This document shows, piece after piece, positions 46,297-56,000 of a DNA stretch of 64,000 nucleotides (within the stretch, counting starts at the first letter, position 1; each line of letters opens with the position of its first letter). The position numbers and the translations under genes were made by a program. A model generated the notes under the pieces. The model ran no database searches and was not told the origin of the DNA. It saw nothing but the letters and a program-made list of their open reading frames with translations. Origin of the DNA: Veillonella sp. VA139 (GTDB taxonomy: Bacteria; Bacillota; Negativicutes; Veillonellales; Veillonellaceae); the NCBI RefSeq assembly GCF_003992005.1, contig NZ_RQVL01000008.1, positions 16,138 through 80,137 on the forward strand, read 5' to 3'.

Positions 46297-47832
46297 ATGG
46301 AACAAAAAGAGATGGTTGTTGTCGTTGACTTTGGTGGTCAATATAATCAACTGATCGCGCGTCGTGTACGTGAAAACAATGTGTATTGTGAGGTATATCC
46401 ATACAATAAAGCATTAGAAAAAATTAAAGGATTGCAACCAAAAGGGATCATCTTCACAGGTGGACCTGCTAGCGTATACGAAGAGAATGCTCCAAAAATG
46501 GAAGCGGAAGTATTTGAACTTGGTATTCCAGTGTTGGGTATGTGCTATGGTATGCAGTTTATGGCACACACTTTGGGCGGCCATGTAACATCTGCAGAAA
46601 CTCGTGAATTTGGTAAAACTCCAACTCGTGTAGATGTGTCCTCACCATTGTTTAAAGGGCTTTCTGAAGAAGAAGTTGTTTGGATGAGTCATGTAGATTA
46701 TGTGGCAAAAGTACCAGAAGGCTTCAAAATCGTAGCTCATACAAAAGATTGTCCAGTAGCAGCGATGCAAAACGAAGAGCGCCGTTTATATGCTATGCAA
46801 TACCATGCAGAAGTGTTGCATACAGAACACGGCAAAGAAATGTTGCACAACTTCTTGTATGAAGTATGTGGATGCACAGGCCAATGGACGATGGCAAACT
46901 ATGCAAAAACTGCTATTAAAGAGATTCGCAATACAGTAGGGGATGGCAAAGTATTATTGGCATTGTCTGGCGGTGTAGATAGCTCTGTAGCGGCAGCGTT
47001 AATCTCTAAAGCCGTAGGAGACCAATTAACTTGTATCTTCGTTGACCATGGTTTGATGCGTAAAAACGAAGGCGACGAAGTAGAAGCGGCATTCAAAGGT
47101 TCTGGTATGCACTTCATTCGTGTGGATGCAGAAGAACGTTTCTTAACAAAATTAGCGGGTCTTGAAGATCCAGAAGCAAAACGCAAAGCTATTGGTGAAG
47201 AATTTATCCGTGTCTTCGAAGATGAAGGTCGCAAAATTGGTTCCGTTGATTACTTAGCACAAGGTACGATCTACCCAGATGTGATCGAGTCTGGTACTGG
47301 CGAAGCAGAAGTCATTAAATCTCACCACAATGTAGGTGGTTTACCTGCAGTAGTGGATTTCAAAGGTTTAATCGAACCACTTCGCAACTTGTTCAAAGAT
47401 GAAGTTCGTCAATTAGGTGCTGAACTTGGTTTAGCGGATTACCTAGTATGGCGTCAACCATTCCCAGGACCAGGTCTTGCGATCCGTGTCATGGGGGAAG
47501 TGACAAAAGATAAACTGGACGTATTGCGTGATGCGGATTACATCTTCCGGGATGAAATCGCAAAAGCTGGTTTAGATCGTTCTATTAACCAATACTTCGC
47601 GGTGTTAACAAGCACACGTACAGTAGGTGTTATGGGTGACTTCCGTACCTATGATTACACATTAGCATTACGTGGTGTCACAACAACTGACTTTATGACA
47701 GCTGATTGGGCTCGTATCCCTTACGATGTATTGGATACGATCTCCCGCCGCATCGTGAACGAAGTAAACCACATTAACCGTATCGTGTACGACATTACAA
47801 GCAAACCACCAGCAACTATCGAGTGGGAATAA
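46297..47832 (+). CDS. guaA: GMP synthase (glutamine-hydrolysing)
   Basis: Converts XMP to GMP. Class I amidotransferase domain first ([14 protein letters not shown], catalytic Cys in [10 protein letters not shown], His/Glu in [11 protein letters not shown]), then the ATP pyrophosphatase domain with the P-loop [10 protein letters not shown] and the C-terminal dimerisation part ([22 protein letters not shown]). 511 residues, normal. GGGAGG before the ATG at 46297 decides the start. A TATAAT at 46233-46238 is the likely -10. No purine riboswitch is apparent in the 84-bp gap. Confidence 0.96.
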   Translation: MEQKEMVVVVDFGGQYNQLIARRVRENNVYCEVYPYNKALEKIKGLQPKGIIFTGGPASVYEENAPKMEAEVFELGIPVLGMCYGMQFMAHTLGGHVTSAETREFGKTPTRVDVSSPLFKGLSEEEVVWMSHVDYVAKVPEGFKIVAHTKDCPVAAMQNEERRLYAMQYHAEVLHTEHGKEMLHNFLYEVCGCTGQWTMANYAKTAIKEIRNTVGDGKVLLALSGGVDSSVAAALISKAVGDQLTCIFVDHGLMRKNEGDEVEAAFKGSGMHFIRVDAEERFLTKLAGLEDPEAKRKAIGEEFIRVFEDEGRKIGSVDYLAQGTIYPDVIESGTGEAEVIKSHHNVGGLPAVVDFKGLIEPLRNLFKDEVRQLGAELGLADYLVWRQPFPGPGLAIRVMGEVTKDKLDVLRDADYIFRDEIAKAGLDRSINQYFAVLTSTRTVGVMGDFRTYDYTLALRGVTTTDFMTADWARIPYDVLDTISRRIVNEVNHINRIVYDITSKPPATIEWE

Positions 47833-47845
47833 AATACATATACTG

Positions 47846-47880
47846 AAAGCCAGCAGAATTTAGGTTTTGCTGGCTTTTTT
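47846..47880 (+). terminator. Intrinsic terminator of guaA
   Basis: AAAGCCAGCA (47846-47855) pairs with TGCTGGCTTT, followed by a T run. Confidence 0.92.
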
Positions 47881-47946
47881 ATTTATAATCTCCTTAAAGT
47901 ATGTTACAATTAATAGAATACGGAATTCTTTATAAGGAGAGGTTCG

Positions 47947-48981
47947 ATGAAATTATTTTCTTCATTAGGAAGAGATTTAGGAATAGATATTGGTACCTTT
48001 CACACGCATATTTTTGTGGAAGGTCGAGGGGTGGTTGTATCGGAACCATCCATTGTGGCAACGGACGCGAAACAAGAGAACATTGTTACTATTGGCGAAG
48101 ATGCGCAACGCTTGCTATTGCGCAATCCGGAAACATTAGCCCCTATGAGTCCTTTGAAAGAGGGCTTTATTGTGGACTACAGAATTGTATTGTCCATGTT
48201 AAAGTATTTTATGAACAAAGCGTCCAAGGCGGTTCGTAGATCTCGTGTCGTCATGGCAGTGCCTTGTGGGATTACCGATGTAGAGCGAAGAGCCATGACG
48301 GATGCCATCATTCAGGCGGGTGCTCGGGAAGCGTATTTGCTGGAAAGTCCAGTAGCAGCAGCGATTGGTGCAGGACTTCCTATTTTTGAGGCTCGTGGTA
48401 GTATGGCTGTCGATATCGGTGGCAGTACTACGGATGTAGCTATTGTATCGATGGGTGGTAAAGTAGCGAGCCGCACATCACGGATTGGTGGTAATGAATT
48501 AAACGAAGCCATTTACCATTATATACGCAATGAGTTTTCTATTATGGTATCCGATGAAACAGTGGAAGACATTAAGCAAACGCTTGGTTGTGCCATCGCT
48601 CCATCTATCGAAGGGGAATACACTATCGTAGGTCGTCACTCTGAAACGGGACTCACCAAACGCTGTATGATTCGTAAAAGTGAAGTCTATGAAATTTTGC
48701 GACAACCTATTGCAGATATGGTGGCGGTTATACGCAGTATTTTGGAAAAAACACCACCTGAATTAGTGGCAGATATTATGGAAAGTGGTATGCTTCTTAC
48801 AGGTGGAACATCTTTGCTAGAAGGGTTAGATCGCCACATCCAAGAGGAACTAGGTATTCCTGTACGCATTGCAGATACACCAGGTGATACGGTGGCACTT
48901 GGTTTAGGCAGATCTGCTGCGGATGTACAACGCTTAGAGCGATTATTAGTGGCTAGTAAATTACGAAAGGGGCGATCTTAA
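47947..48981 (+). CDS. mreB: MreB-family rod-shape actin homologue
   Basis: A 344-residue actin-fold ATPase that organises the elongation machinery at the membrane. Phosphate-binding loops LGIDIGTFHTHIF, the MAVDIGGSTTDVAIVSMGG segment, EARGSMAV and the ADIMESGMLLTGGTSLL adenosine motif are present. The first loop differs from the usual GTANTL form, reading GTFHTH. It heads the mreB-mreC-mreD-mrdA-rodA operon. A TACAAT at 47905-47910 is a possible -10, and TAAGGAGAGG precedes the ATG. Confidence 0.93.
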   Translation: MKLFSSLGRDLGIDIGTFHTHIFVEGRGVVVSEPSIVATDAKQENIVTIGEDAQRLLLRNPETLAPMSPLKEGFIVDYRIVLSMLKYFMNKASKAVRRSRVVMAVPCGITDVERRAMTDAIIQAGAREAYLLESPVAAAIGAGLPIFEARGSMAVDIGGSTTDVAIVSMGGKVASRTSRIGGNELNEAIYHYIRNEFSIMVSDETVEDIKQTLGCAIAPSIEGEYTIVGRHSETGLTKRCMIRKSEVYEILRQPIADMVAVIRSILEKTPPELVADIMESGMLLTGGTSLLEGLDRHIQEELGIPVRIADTPGDTVALGLGRSAADVQRLERLLVASKLRKGRS

Positions 48982-49898
48982 TGCAACAATCTGAACGAAA
49001 ATGGTTGACTATGATCGTAATCCTTTGTGCCATATTAGGAATTTTTGGGTACGTGTGGAAACAAAGAACGCAAGTACCAGTGGTAACGGTAACTTTAGAG
49101 AACTTAATGGCACCTTTTACTTATGGAGCTAGTCGTTTCTTATCTGGTCTACATACGGGGATAGCCGTTATAGATAATGGCATCTTGCGCGTGAAAGACA
49201 TGTCAGACATAGAGGAACGCAATGCAGAACTAGAACAAAAACAAGTAGCTTATGATGAATTGGTAGCAGAGAATATTCGTTTACGCCAATTGTTACAATT
49301 TAAAGGAGAACAACCTCAATTTGCGTTGTTAGCGGCGTCTGTGGTGACGCGTGATAGAGGCGCCTGGACAGATACTTTCACCATTAGCAGAGGCAGCGCA
49401 GATGGAGTAGCGCCGAATATGGCGGTCATTGCTCCGCGTGGTGTGGTAGGTTTCGTGTCTGATGTGTATGAACATTCGGCACGGGTCCAAACTATCCTTG
49501 ATCCACGGTCTGCGACGGGAGTTATCGTCCAACGCCCAGAATCAAGAATTGCATCCATTTTGAAAGGTAATGGCAATCGCCCTATGGAACCACAAATGGT
49601 GAATATCGCTTTAAATGGTGACGTTCTGAAAGGTGATACCATCGTAACGTCTGGGTTTGGTGGTATCTATCCAAAAGGATTATTATTGGGCCATGTGAAA
49701 GACATTGTTACCGATGAAGAAGGATTTGTGAAACATGCTGTCATTGAGCCTACAGTGGACTTTCAAAGTTTAGAAGAAGTATTCGTAATTGTATCATCAT
49801 CCATTGCACGACCAGAAGCACCAAAATTAGAGCCGAAATTGATTCCTCGTACACAGCGAGATCAAGTAGAAGGGGCTAAAGGGACGGTGCAACAATGA
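48981..49898 (+). CDS. mreC: MreC, rod-shape determining scaffold
   Basis: A 305-residue bitopic protein: one N-terminal membrane helix (MIVILCAILGIFGYVW), a coiled coil (about 70-105, ERNAELEQKQVAYDELVAEN), and the periplasmic beta-barrel domain (ASVVTRDRGAWTDTFTISRG; TSGFGGIYPKGLLLGHV). MreC activates PBP2-RodA. Its ATG overlaps the mreB stop by 1 nt and its end overlaps mreD by 4 nt. Confidence 0.93.
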   Translation: MQQSERKWLTMIVILCAILGIFGYVWKQRTQVPVVTVTLENLMAPFTYGASRFLSGLHTGIAVIDNGILRVKDMSDIEERNAELEQKQVAYDELVAENIRLRQLLQFKGEQPQFALLAASVVTRDRGAWTDTFTISRGSADGVAPNMAVIAPRGVVGFVSDVYEHSARVQTILDPRSATGVIVQRPESRIASILKGNGNRPMEPQMVNIALNGDVLKGDTIVTSGFGGIYPKGLLLGHVKDIVTDEEGFVKHAVIEPTVDFQSLEEVFVIVSSSIARPEAPKLEPKLIPRTQRDQVEGAKGTVQQ

Positions 49899-50386
49899 AA
49901 CGATGTGCTTGGACATTCATGGTATTAGGCGTTATTATTATCCAATCCTTAGTGGTGCCTAGATGGTTTTCCTATTCGTGGGCACCTCATCTATTACTAG
50001 ATATTGCGTTGGTAGTGACCATATTGAAAGGTCGGTCTCATGGCATGATGTTAGCCGTTGTAGGTGGTATTGTTCAAGACGTGATGATCGGCAACTATTT
50101 TGGGTTACATGTGGTATCCTATACGATGGGAAGTTATATGTTAGGCTCTATGCAAGGTACTGTATATGAAGAACAATGGTACGCCACAGCTTGGTGGACA
50201 GGGGTAGGAGCAACCTTAGTCATGGCTCTACAAATGGGCTTATTATGGATTGTACAAGAACCGATTATCATGACTACCTACATTTGGAATCATGGCATTC
50301 CTTCGATAGGGATTGATGCCTTAATAGGCATTGTGGTGCATAAACTAGTATGGCGCTGGGAAGAAAAGGATGAATACATGTGGTAG
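49895..50386 (+). CDS. mreD: MreD, rod-shape determining membrane protein
   Basis: A 163-residue hydrophobic protein with about five membrane segments. PHLLLDIALVVTILKGRSHG and the following GGIVQDVMIGNYFGLHVVSY are typical of MreD. It overlaps mreC and is 12 bp before mrdA. Confidence 0.88.
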   Translation: MKRCAWTFMVLGVIIIQSLVVPRWFSYSWAPHLLLDIALVVTILKGRSHGMMLAVVGGIVQDVMIGNYFGLHVVSYTMGSYMLGSMQGTVYEEQWYATAWWTGVGATLVMALQMGLLWIVQEPIIMTTYIWNHGIPSIGIDALIGIVVHKLVWRWEEKDEYMW

Positions 50387-50398
50387 AAAGGAGAGGCT

Positions 50399-52297
50399 AT
50401 GTTAAAAGCACTATATAAAAAGAAGAAAACGACACGCTTTGATGTATTGCTAACCATAGTCGTCATCGTTTTTGCTATTTTGCTAGGACGTGTATTTTAT
50501 CTGCAAGCCATTGAAGGTGATTATTACCGTGGAAAAGCGGAGGGGAATCGTCTCCGTATGTTGTCTATGACGGCTACACGGGGATTAATGTATGATAGAA
50601 ATGGTCAAATTGTGGTGGGTTCACGACCTGCCTATATGGTGTCTATGTTGCCCACTGGAAAGCAGGCGAATCCAAAAGAGCTAGAGCAATTGGCGTCCTA
50701 TTTAGAAATTCCTGTGAAAACATTGGCAGAAAAAATAGAGGCTCATAAGGGTGGCTATGAACCAATCCGATTAGCCAGTGACGTGACCTTAGACAAGGTG
50801 ACAAAAATTGAAGAACATCGTCATGAATTACCTGGTATTACGGTAGATGTAGAGCCACTTCGCTATTATCCTTATGATACGATGGCATCCCAATTATTGG
50901 GCTATGTAGGGGAAGTCAGTGAAGAAGAGCTGGCGGAAGCGAAACAAGCAGAGTTAGACGGAACACATAGGGGTGGAACCATAGGTCCTGGTACGATTTT
51001 AGGTCGTTCTGGGCTAGAGAAAATGTACGATTCTGTGCTACGTGGTGTGGATGGTGGCCGCCAAGTAGAGGTGGATGCCAGTGGACGCCCTGTAGAAGAA
51101 GTAGGGCGCAAACACACCATACCAGGTCGCAACATTCATTTAACTATTGATTTGAATCTACAAAAAGTGGCTGAAAAAGCTGTCTATGACCAATTAGCAG
51201 CGCTTAGAAAACAAGGTATTCCTGCGAAGGGAGCTGCCGTAGTTGCCCTAGATCCTAATACAGGGGCGGTCCTCGCCATGGTGAGTGCACCAGGGTTCAA
51301 TCCGAATTGGTTTGCGAAAGGGATTACTACGGAACAATGGAATCAGCTAAATACAGATGCTAATCATCCTTTTGAAAATAAAGTAGTTACTGGTGAGTAT
51401 CCGCCAGGGTCTCCTTTCAAAATTATTACGGGTGCGGCTGCCTTAGAATTGAAAAAGGTCACTCCTAATGAAATGATTCATGACAGTGGTAAACACTGGT
51501 TAATCGATAAGCGAAATGCAGAAGGAGAGGCATTAGGCTGGCTGGATTTCAATAAAGCTTTGGCGAAGTCAGATAATGTGTATTTCTATGAAATGGGGAA
51601 TCGTTTAGGCATTGATAATATCGATACATATGCGAAGATTTTTGGGCTCGGTGAAAAGACGGGGATCAAGTTATATGATGAAGGCAGTGGTAATATTGCT
51701 AGTCCCGAATACAAACGAAAAGTATTTAATCAAGATTGGTATTTAGGGGAAACCTTTGATGCCGCTATTGGACAGTCTTTCACATTGGTGACGCCCATAC
51801 AAATGGCAGTGATGATGTCTGAGATTGCTAACGGAGGGATTCGCTATCAACCGTATGTAGTGAGTCGTATCGATAATGCTGATGGAACGCCAGAGGAGAT
51901 TTTTGGGCCTAAGAAATTAGGGGTCTTGCAAGTATCGAAAGCTGTCATGGATATTGTTCGAAATGGTCTTAGAGATGTAACCTTGGAAGGTGGTACAGCA
52001 GGGGAAATTTTTAAAGGCTTATCCTTAGCCGTAGCTGGTAAAACGGGGACGGCGGAAAATGCTACTGGCCGTGATCATGGTTGGTTCGTTGCCTATGCAC
52101 CATACGACAAGCCTCGTATCGTGGTAGTAGCGTTGGTAGAACAAGGCGGCTTTGGTGCCGTTTCTGCTGGGTCCATTGTACGCCCTATTTTGGAAGAATA
52201 CTTTCACATTCCTAAGCCGGTCGTAGTCCCTGCGAATGATAAGAAAGAGGATGCTAAAAAAGAAACCGCCTCTGGGAAAGAACAAAAGGTAGACTAG
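50399..52297 (+). CDS. mrdA: PBP2 (MrdA), elongation transpeptidase
   Basis: A class B penicillin-binding protein of 632 residues that crosslinks peptidoglycan in the elongasome. Single N-terminal membrane helix (VLLTIVVIVFAILLGRVFYL), pedestal domain, then transpeptidase motifs: active-site PPGSPFKIITG (SxxK), KSDNVYFYEMG (SxN) and GKTGTAEN (KTG). Its partner SEDS polymerase rodA follows after 9 bp. Confidence 0.95.
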   Translation: MLKALYKKKKTTRFDVLLTIVVIVFAILLGRVFYLQAIEGDYYRGKAEGNRLRMLSMTATRGLMYDRNGQIVVGSRPAYMVSMLPTGKQANPKELEQLASYLEIPVKTLAEKIEAHKGGYEPIRLASDVTLDKVTKIEEHRHELPGITVDVEPLRYYPYDTMASQLLGYVGEVSEEELAEAKQAELDGTHRGGTIGPGTILGRSGLEKMYDSVLRGVDGGRQVEVDASGRPVEEVGRKHTIPGRNIHLTIDLNLQKVAEKAVYDQLAALRKQGIPAKGAAVVALDPNTGAVLAMVSAPGFNPNWFAKGITTEQWNQLNTDANHPFENKVVTGEYPPGSPFKIITGAAALELKKVTPNEMIHDSGKHWLIDKRNAEGEALGWLDFNKALAKSDNVYFYEMGNRLGIDNIDTYAKIFGLGEKTGIKLYDEGSGNIASPEYKRKVFNQDWYLGETFDAAIGQSFTLVTPIQMAVMMSEIANGGIRYQPYVVSRIDNADGTPEEIFGPKKLGVLQVSKAVMDIVRNGLRDVTLEGGTAGEIFKGLSLAVAGKTGTAENATGRDHGWFVAYAPYDKPRIVVVALVEQGGFGAVSAGSIVRPILEEYFHIPKPVVVPANDKKEDAKKETASGKEQKVD

Positions 52298-52306
52298 GAG
52301 TATACT

Positions 52307-53410
52307 ATGTGGCAGAGAATTATACGTGAATGGGATTGGATTTTGGTACTAGCTACTATCAGTCTAATTGTCATTGGTTGTGTTGTTATCGGCAGCGCGA
52401 CCCATGTCAATCGAGAAGGTCTGCAAATTACAGGGTTAGTATCGAAACAATTGCTATTCTTTGGATTAAATATCGTTGCCATTGTAGGTCTGCAATGGCT
52501 AGATTACGAGCGCTTGCGTCCCTATGCAAAGTGGATTTATGGTGCTACTATCGTTATGCTCTTGGCAGTTATGGTGGTAGGTACATCGGCACTAGGTGCG
52601 CAACGATGGATTCAGATTGGCCCTGTTACTATTCAACCATCGGAATTTACGAAGTTGATGATGATCATTAGCTTGGCAAATATGCTAGAAAGTCGAGTAG
52701 GAAAGTTAAATACGTTCAAAGAGTTATTGCCAGTATTTTTATTTTTAGGAATCCCCGCCTTGTTGGTGTTTAAGCAACCAGACTTGGGGACATCTTTAGT
52801 ATATGTGGCTATATTAGCAGGCATGCTCTTTGTGAGCGGTATTCGCATGCGGTTAGTACAGATTATGGTAGGCACTATGGTAGCACTATTACCGTTAAGC
52901 TGGTTTGTATTACAAGAGTATCAAAAACAACGGATTATGGTGTTTTTGAACCCTAATGTAGATCCCTTTGGCGCAGGATATCATATTATCCAATCTAAAA
53001 TTGCTATTGGTTCCGGCTTACTATTTGGTAAAGGGCTCTTTGAAGGAACCCAAAGTCAGTTGAACTTTTTACCGGAAAACCATACGGACTTTATTTTCTC
53101 CGTGGTGGGGGAAGAATTAGGTCTTCTAGGTTGTTTTGTGGTCTTAGGATTACTATTGGTGGTTGTGTATCGTAGTTTCTTAATTGCGAAACGATCGGTA
53201 GATCCATTTGGCATGTTAATTGCCACAGGCATTGGCTCCATGCTGCTATTTGAAGTCTTAGTCAATGTAGGTATGACCACTGGTATTATGCCTGTAACGG
53301 GTATTCCATTGCCTTTCATCAGTTACGGTGTAAGTGCGTTAACAACAAATCTATTGAGTATAGGTTTATTATTAAATATAGTAATGCGCCAGAAAAAGCG
53401 CATGTTTTAA
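52307..53410 (+). CDS. rodA: RodA, SEDS peptidoglycan glycosyltransferase
   Basis: A 367-residue polytopic SEDS protein that polymerises lipid II together with PBP2. Characteristic motifs are GAQRWIQIGPVTIQPSEFTKL, FKQPDLGTSLVY, LPENHTDFIFSVVGEELGL and, near the end, GIPLPFISYGVSALTTNLLS. The putative catalytic Asp lies in the DFIF/Q-P-D segments. It ends the shape operon proper; the radical SAM gene follows after 36 bp. Confidence 0.95.
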   Translation: MWQRIIREWDWILVLATISLIVIGCVVIGSATHVNREGLQITGLVSKQLLFFGLNIVAIVGLQWLDYERLRPYAKWIYGATIVMLLAVMVVGTSALGAQRWIQIGPVTIQPSEFTKLMMIISLANMLESRVGKLNTFKELLPVFLFLGIPALLVFKQPDLGTSLVYVAILAGMLFVSGIRMRLVQIMVGTMVALLPLSWFVLQEYQKQRIMVFLNPNVDPFGAGYHIIQSKIAIGSGLLFGKGLFEGTQSQLNFLPENHTDFIFSVVGEELGLLGCFVVLGLLLVVVYRSFLIAKRSVDPFGMLIATGIGSMLLFEVLVNVGMTTGIMPVTGIPLPFISYGVSALTTNLLSIGLLLNIVMRQKKRMF

Positions 53411-53446
53411 GTAGTAAAAAAGAGGCTAGTGCCTCTTGGAGGTTGT

Positions 53447-55330
53447 ATGATTCAATTAGAGCCATCATGGTTACAACATGTGGAAAAACCGGCTCGCTAT
53501 ACCGGAGGGGAATGGAATAGCATTGTAAAAGAGTACAGTACAGTGGATGTGACAATGGCCTTGGCATTTCCTGATGTATATGAAGTAAGTATGAGCCATT
53601 TAGGAATAAAAATTTTATATGGTTTGTTAAATGAACGTCAAGATGTGTTGGCTGAGCGTGTCTTTGCGCCTTGGCACGACATGGAAAAGGAAATGCGAGA
53701 CCGTAAGATTCCTTTATTTTCCTTGGAAACAAAAACACCAATTCGCGAATTTGATCTATTGGGATTTACATTGCAATATGAAATGAGCTATACCAACATC
53801 TTGAATATGCTGGATATGGCAGAGATCCCTTTCTATAGCAAAGATCGAGACATGTCTTTCCCATTGCTATTAGCAGGGGGACCATGTGTATATAATATTG
53901 AACCTATTGCAGATTTTTTTGATATCGTGTCTATCGGTGAATCGGAAGAATGGCTTGTAGAATTTGTAGAATTATTTAAAGCAGAAAAAGCGAAAGGTTT
54001 TCCAGGCGGTAAAGAGGCATTCTTGCGCAAAGCAGCCTTAATTGAAGGGACCTATGTGCCTGCTTTATATGAACCAGAATACACAGAGGACGGTCATTTT
54101 AAAGGGTTAAAAATTTTGGCAGAGGAAGCGCCACCAATAGTAAAAAAACGTATCGTCGAAGATGTGGAACACTCCTATTATCCGACAGCGCCGATTGTGC
54201 CATATTTAGATGTAGTCCATGATCGGGCTGTATTAGAATTATTCCGCGGTTGTTTGCGAGGCTGTCGTTTCTGCCAAGCTGGTATGTTATATCGTCCTGT
54301 TCGTGAAAGAACGCCAGAACGGTTATTACAAATGGCAAAGGATATTATCGCCAATACGGGATATAATGAAATTTCTTTAATGTCTCTAAGTTCTGCCGAT
54401 TATTCTAAATTGCCGGAATTAGTGGATATGCTGATGGAAGAATTTAAAGATAAACAAGTCAGCGTTAGTTTACCATCTTTACGTATCGATGCATTCTCTA
54501 TTGATATTGCTAAAAAGGTGCAGCAAGTGCGTAAAAGTGGCTTAACCTTTGCTCCAGAAGCAGGCTCTCAACGTATGCGTGATGTGATTAACAAAGGTGT
54601 TAGTGAAGAAGATTTGATGGCAGCCTGTGAAAATGCTTTCAAATCTGGTTGGAACACAGTGAAATTATACTTTATGATGGGCTTGCCTACAGAAACGGAC
54701 GAAGACGTAGCAGGCATTGCTGACTTAGCTTATAAAGTATTGGATTTACATCGTGATATTACAGGTAAACGTAATGGCAAGGTGACAGTGAGTTGTTCTT
54801 TCTTCGTACCGAAAACACACTCCCCCTACCAATGGTATGGTCAACAAGATGTAGAGGAAATTCATCGTAAACAGAGATATTTAAAATCTCTTATCAATAA
54901 TCGCAATATTTCCTATCATTATCATGATGGACATACGGGGTATTTAGAGGCTATCTTTGCTCGTGGAGATAGACGATTAGCGCCATCCGTCATAGAGGCT
55001 TGGAAACATGGCTGTAAATTTGATGGCTGGACAGAGTATTTTAAATACGATACCTGGATGCAGGCTTTCAAAGATACGAATATTGATCCAGATTATTATG
55101 CTCGCCGTGACCGCAGCTTTGAAGAGGCATTGCCTTGGGAACATATTGATGACACCGTAAGTAAAGCCTTTTTACAACGTGAATGGGAGCGTGCTGTAGA
55201 TGGTACATTGACGTGGGATTGCCGTCGCAAGCCATGCAATGGTTGTAATGCGTGTCCAGAGTTGGGCACACCGATTATTGATTATAAGGAGGGTGGACGT
55301 GTTGAGAAAGTTACGTTTGGCCTTACATAA
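53447..55330 (+). CDS. B12-binding-domain/radical SAM protein (TIGR03960 family)
   Basis: A 627-residue protein with an N-terminal B12-binding-like domain (ALAFPDVYEVSMSHLGIKILY, FTLQYEMSYTNILNMLDMA) and a radical SAM motif GCLRGCRFCQAG (C-x3-C-x2-C), then KSGLTFAPEAGSQRMRDVIN. The reaction is unknown. It is nearly always followed by the DUF2344 gene, as here, with a 32-nt overlap, and by rng. The start at 53447 follows GGAGG; an upstream GTG at 53429 is in frame. Confidence 0.9.
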   Translation: MIQLEPSWLQHVEKPARYTGGEWNSIVKEYSTVDVTMALAFPDVYEVSMSHLGIKILYGLLNERQDVLAERVFAPWHDMEKEMRDRKIPLFSLETKTPIREFDLLGFTLQYEMSYTNILNMLDMAEIPFYSKDRDMSFPLLLAGGPCVYNIEPIADFFDIVSIGESEEWLVEFVELFKAEKAKGFPGGKEAFLRKAALIEGTYVPALYEPEYTEDGHFKGLKILAEEAPPIVKKRIVEDVEHSYYPTAPIVPYLDVVHDRAVLELFRGCLRGCRFCQAGMLYRPVRERTPERLLQMAKDIIANTGYNEISLMSLSSADYSKLPELVDMLMEEFKDKQVSVSLPSLRIDAFSIDIAKKVQQVRKSGLTFAPEAGSQRMRDVINKGVSEEDLMAACENAFKSGWNTVKLYFMMGLPTETDEDVAGIADLAYKVLDLHRDITGKRNGKVTVSCSFFVPKTHSPYQWYGQQDVEEIHRKQRYLKSLINNRNISYHYHDGHTGYLEAIFARGDRRLAPSVIEAWKHGCKFDGWTEYFKYDTWMQAFKDTNIDPDYYARRDRSFEEALPWEHIDDTVSKAFLQREWERAVDGTLTWDCRRKPCNGCNACPELGTPIIDYKEGGRVEKVTFGLT

Positions 55331-55991
55331 GGGGGAAGAATTACGCTTTTTATCCCATTTAGATTATGCTTCTGCTATCGAGCGCATGATTCGTCGCAGT
55401 GGGATTAAAATGGCCTATTCTGAAGGATTTAACCCGCATATGAAAATTAGCTTTTCGTCAGCCCTTGCATTAGGTATAACGGCTAGTTGCGAATACTGTG
55501 ATATGGATGTATTAGAAGAAGGCTCCCTGGAGAAATTGATGGGTCGACTTTCACAGGCGGCACCGAAAGGGCTAGAAGTATTAGATGGACGATTCATGCC
55601 GGATAAAGTAAAAAAAATGATGGCCATTTGCAATTATGCTGTCTATGAGGTGACGGGACCGGTGGCGGAAGCAGCGAACTGGGAGACCTTATTGGAGCCT
55701 TTCAACAGTGCAGAAGAAGTGCTCTATGAAAAGGTAACACCGAAGAAAACAAGAATGATTGATGTGAAACATTTCATTAAAGAACCCTTGGTAGCAAAGG
55801 TAGACGGAGATATGGTAACAATTCGTATGGCTATTGGCGTATATCCAGAAGGGACTATGAAGCCAGGGGATATGTGGAAATTGGGCAAAGAGCAATACGG
55901 TTGGCCCGTAACAGATAGTTATTCTATTCACCGTGAAGCGATTCTGATTGAAACGGATGGGGCTTGTATTACGCCACTAGAAGTGGAATAA
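55299..55991 (+). CDS. DUF2344 radical SAM-linked protein (TIGR03936 family)
   Basis: A 230-residue partner of the preceding radical SAM protein. The N-terminus LRKLRLALHKGEELRFLSHLD is typical. The frame extends to 55239, but AGGAGG (55287-55292) sets the start at GTG 55299 or TTG 55302. Function unknown; linkage to rng suggests an RNA- or ribosome-related role (inference). Confidence 0.87.
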   Translation: MLRKLRLALHKGEELRFLSHLDYASAIERMIRRSGIKMAYSEGFNPHMKISFSSALALGITASCEYCDMDVLEEGSLEKLMGRLSQAAPKGLEVLDGRFMPDKVKKMMAICNYAVYEVTGPVAEAANWETLLEPFNSAEEVLYEKVTPKKTRMIDVKHFIKEPLVAKVDGDMVTIRMAIGVYPEGTMKPGDMWKLGKEQYGWPVTDSYSIHREAILIETDGACITPLEVE

Positions 55992-56000
55992 GGAGAGAGT

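Noticed and set aside
47901..48239. Plus-strand 112-codon frame overlapping the mreB start
   Set aside because: It is a shadow of mreB in another frame, with Cys/Arg-rich composition and no start signal of its own.
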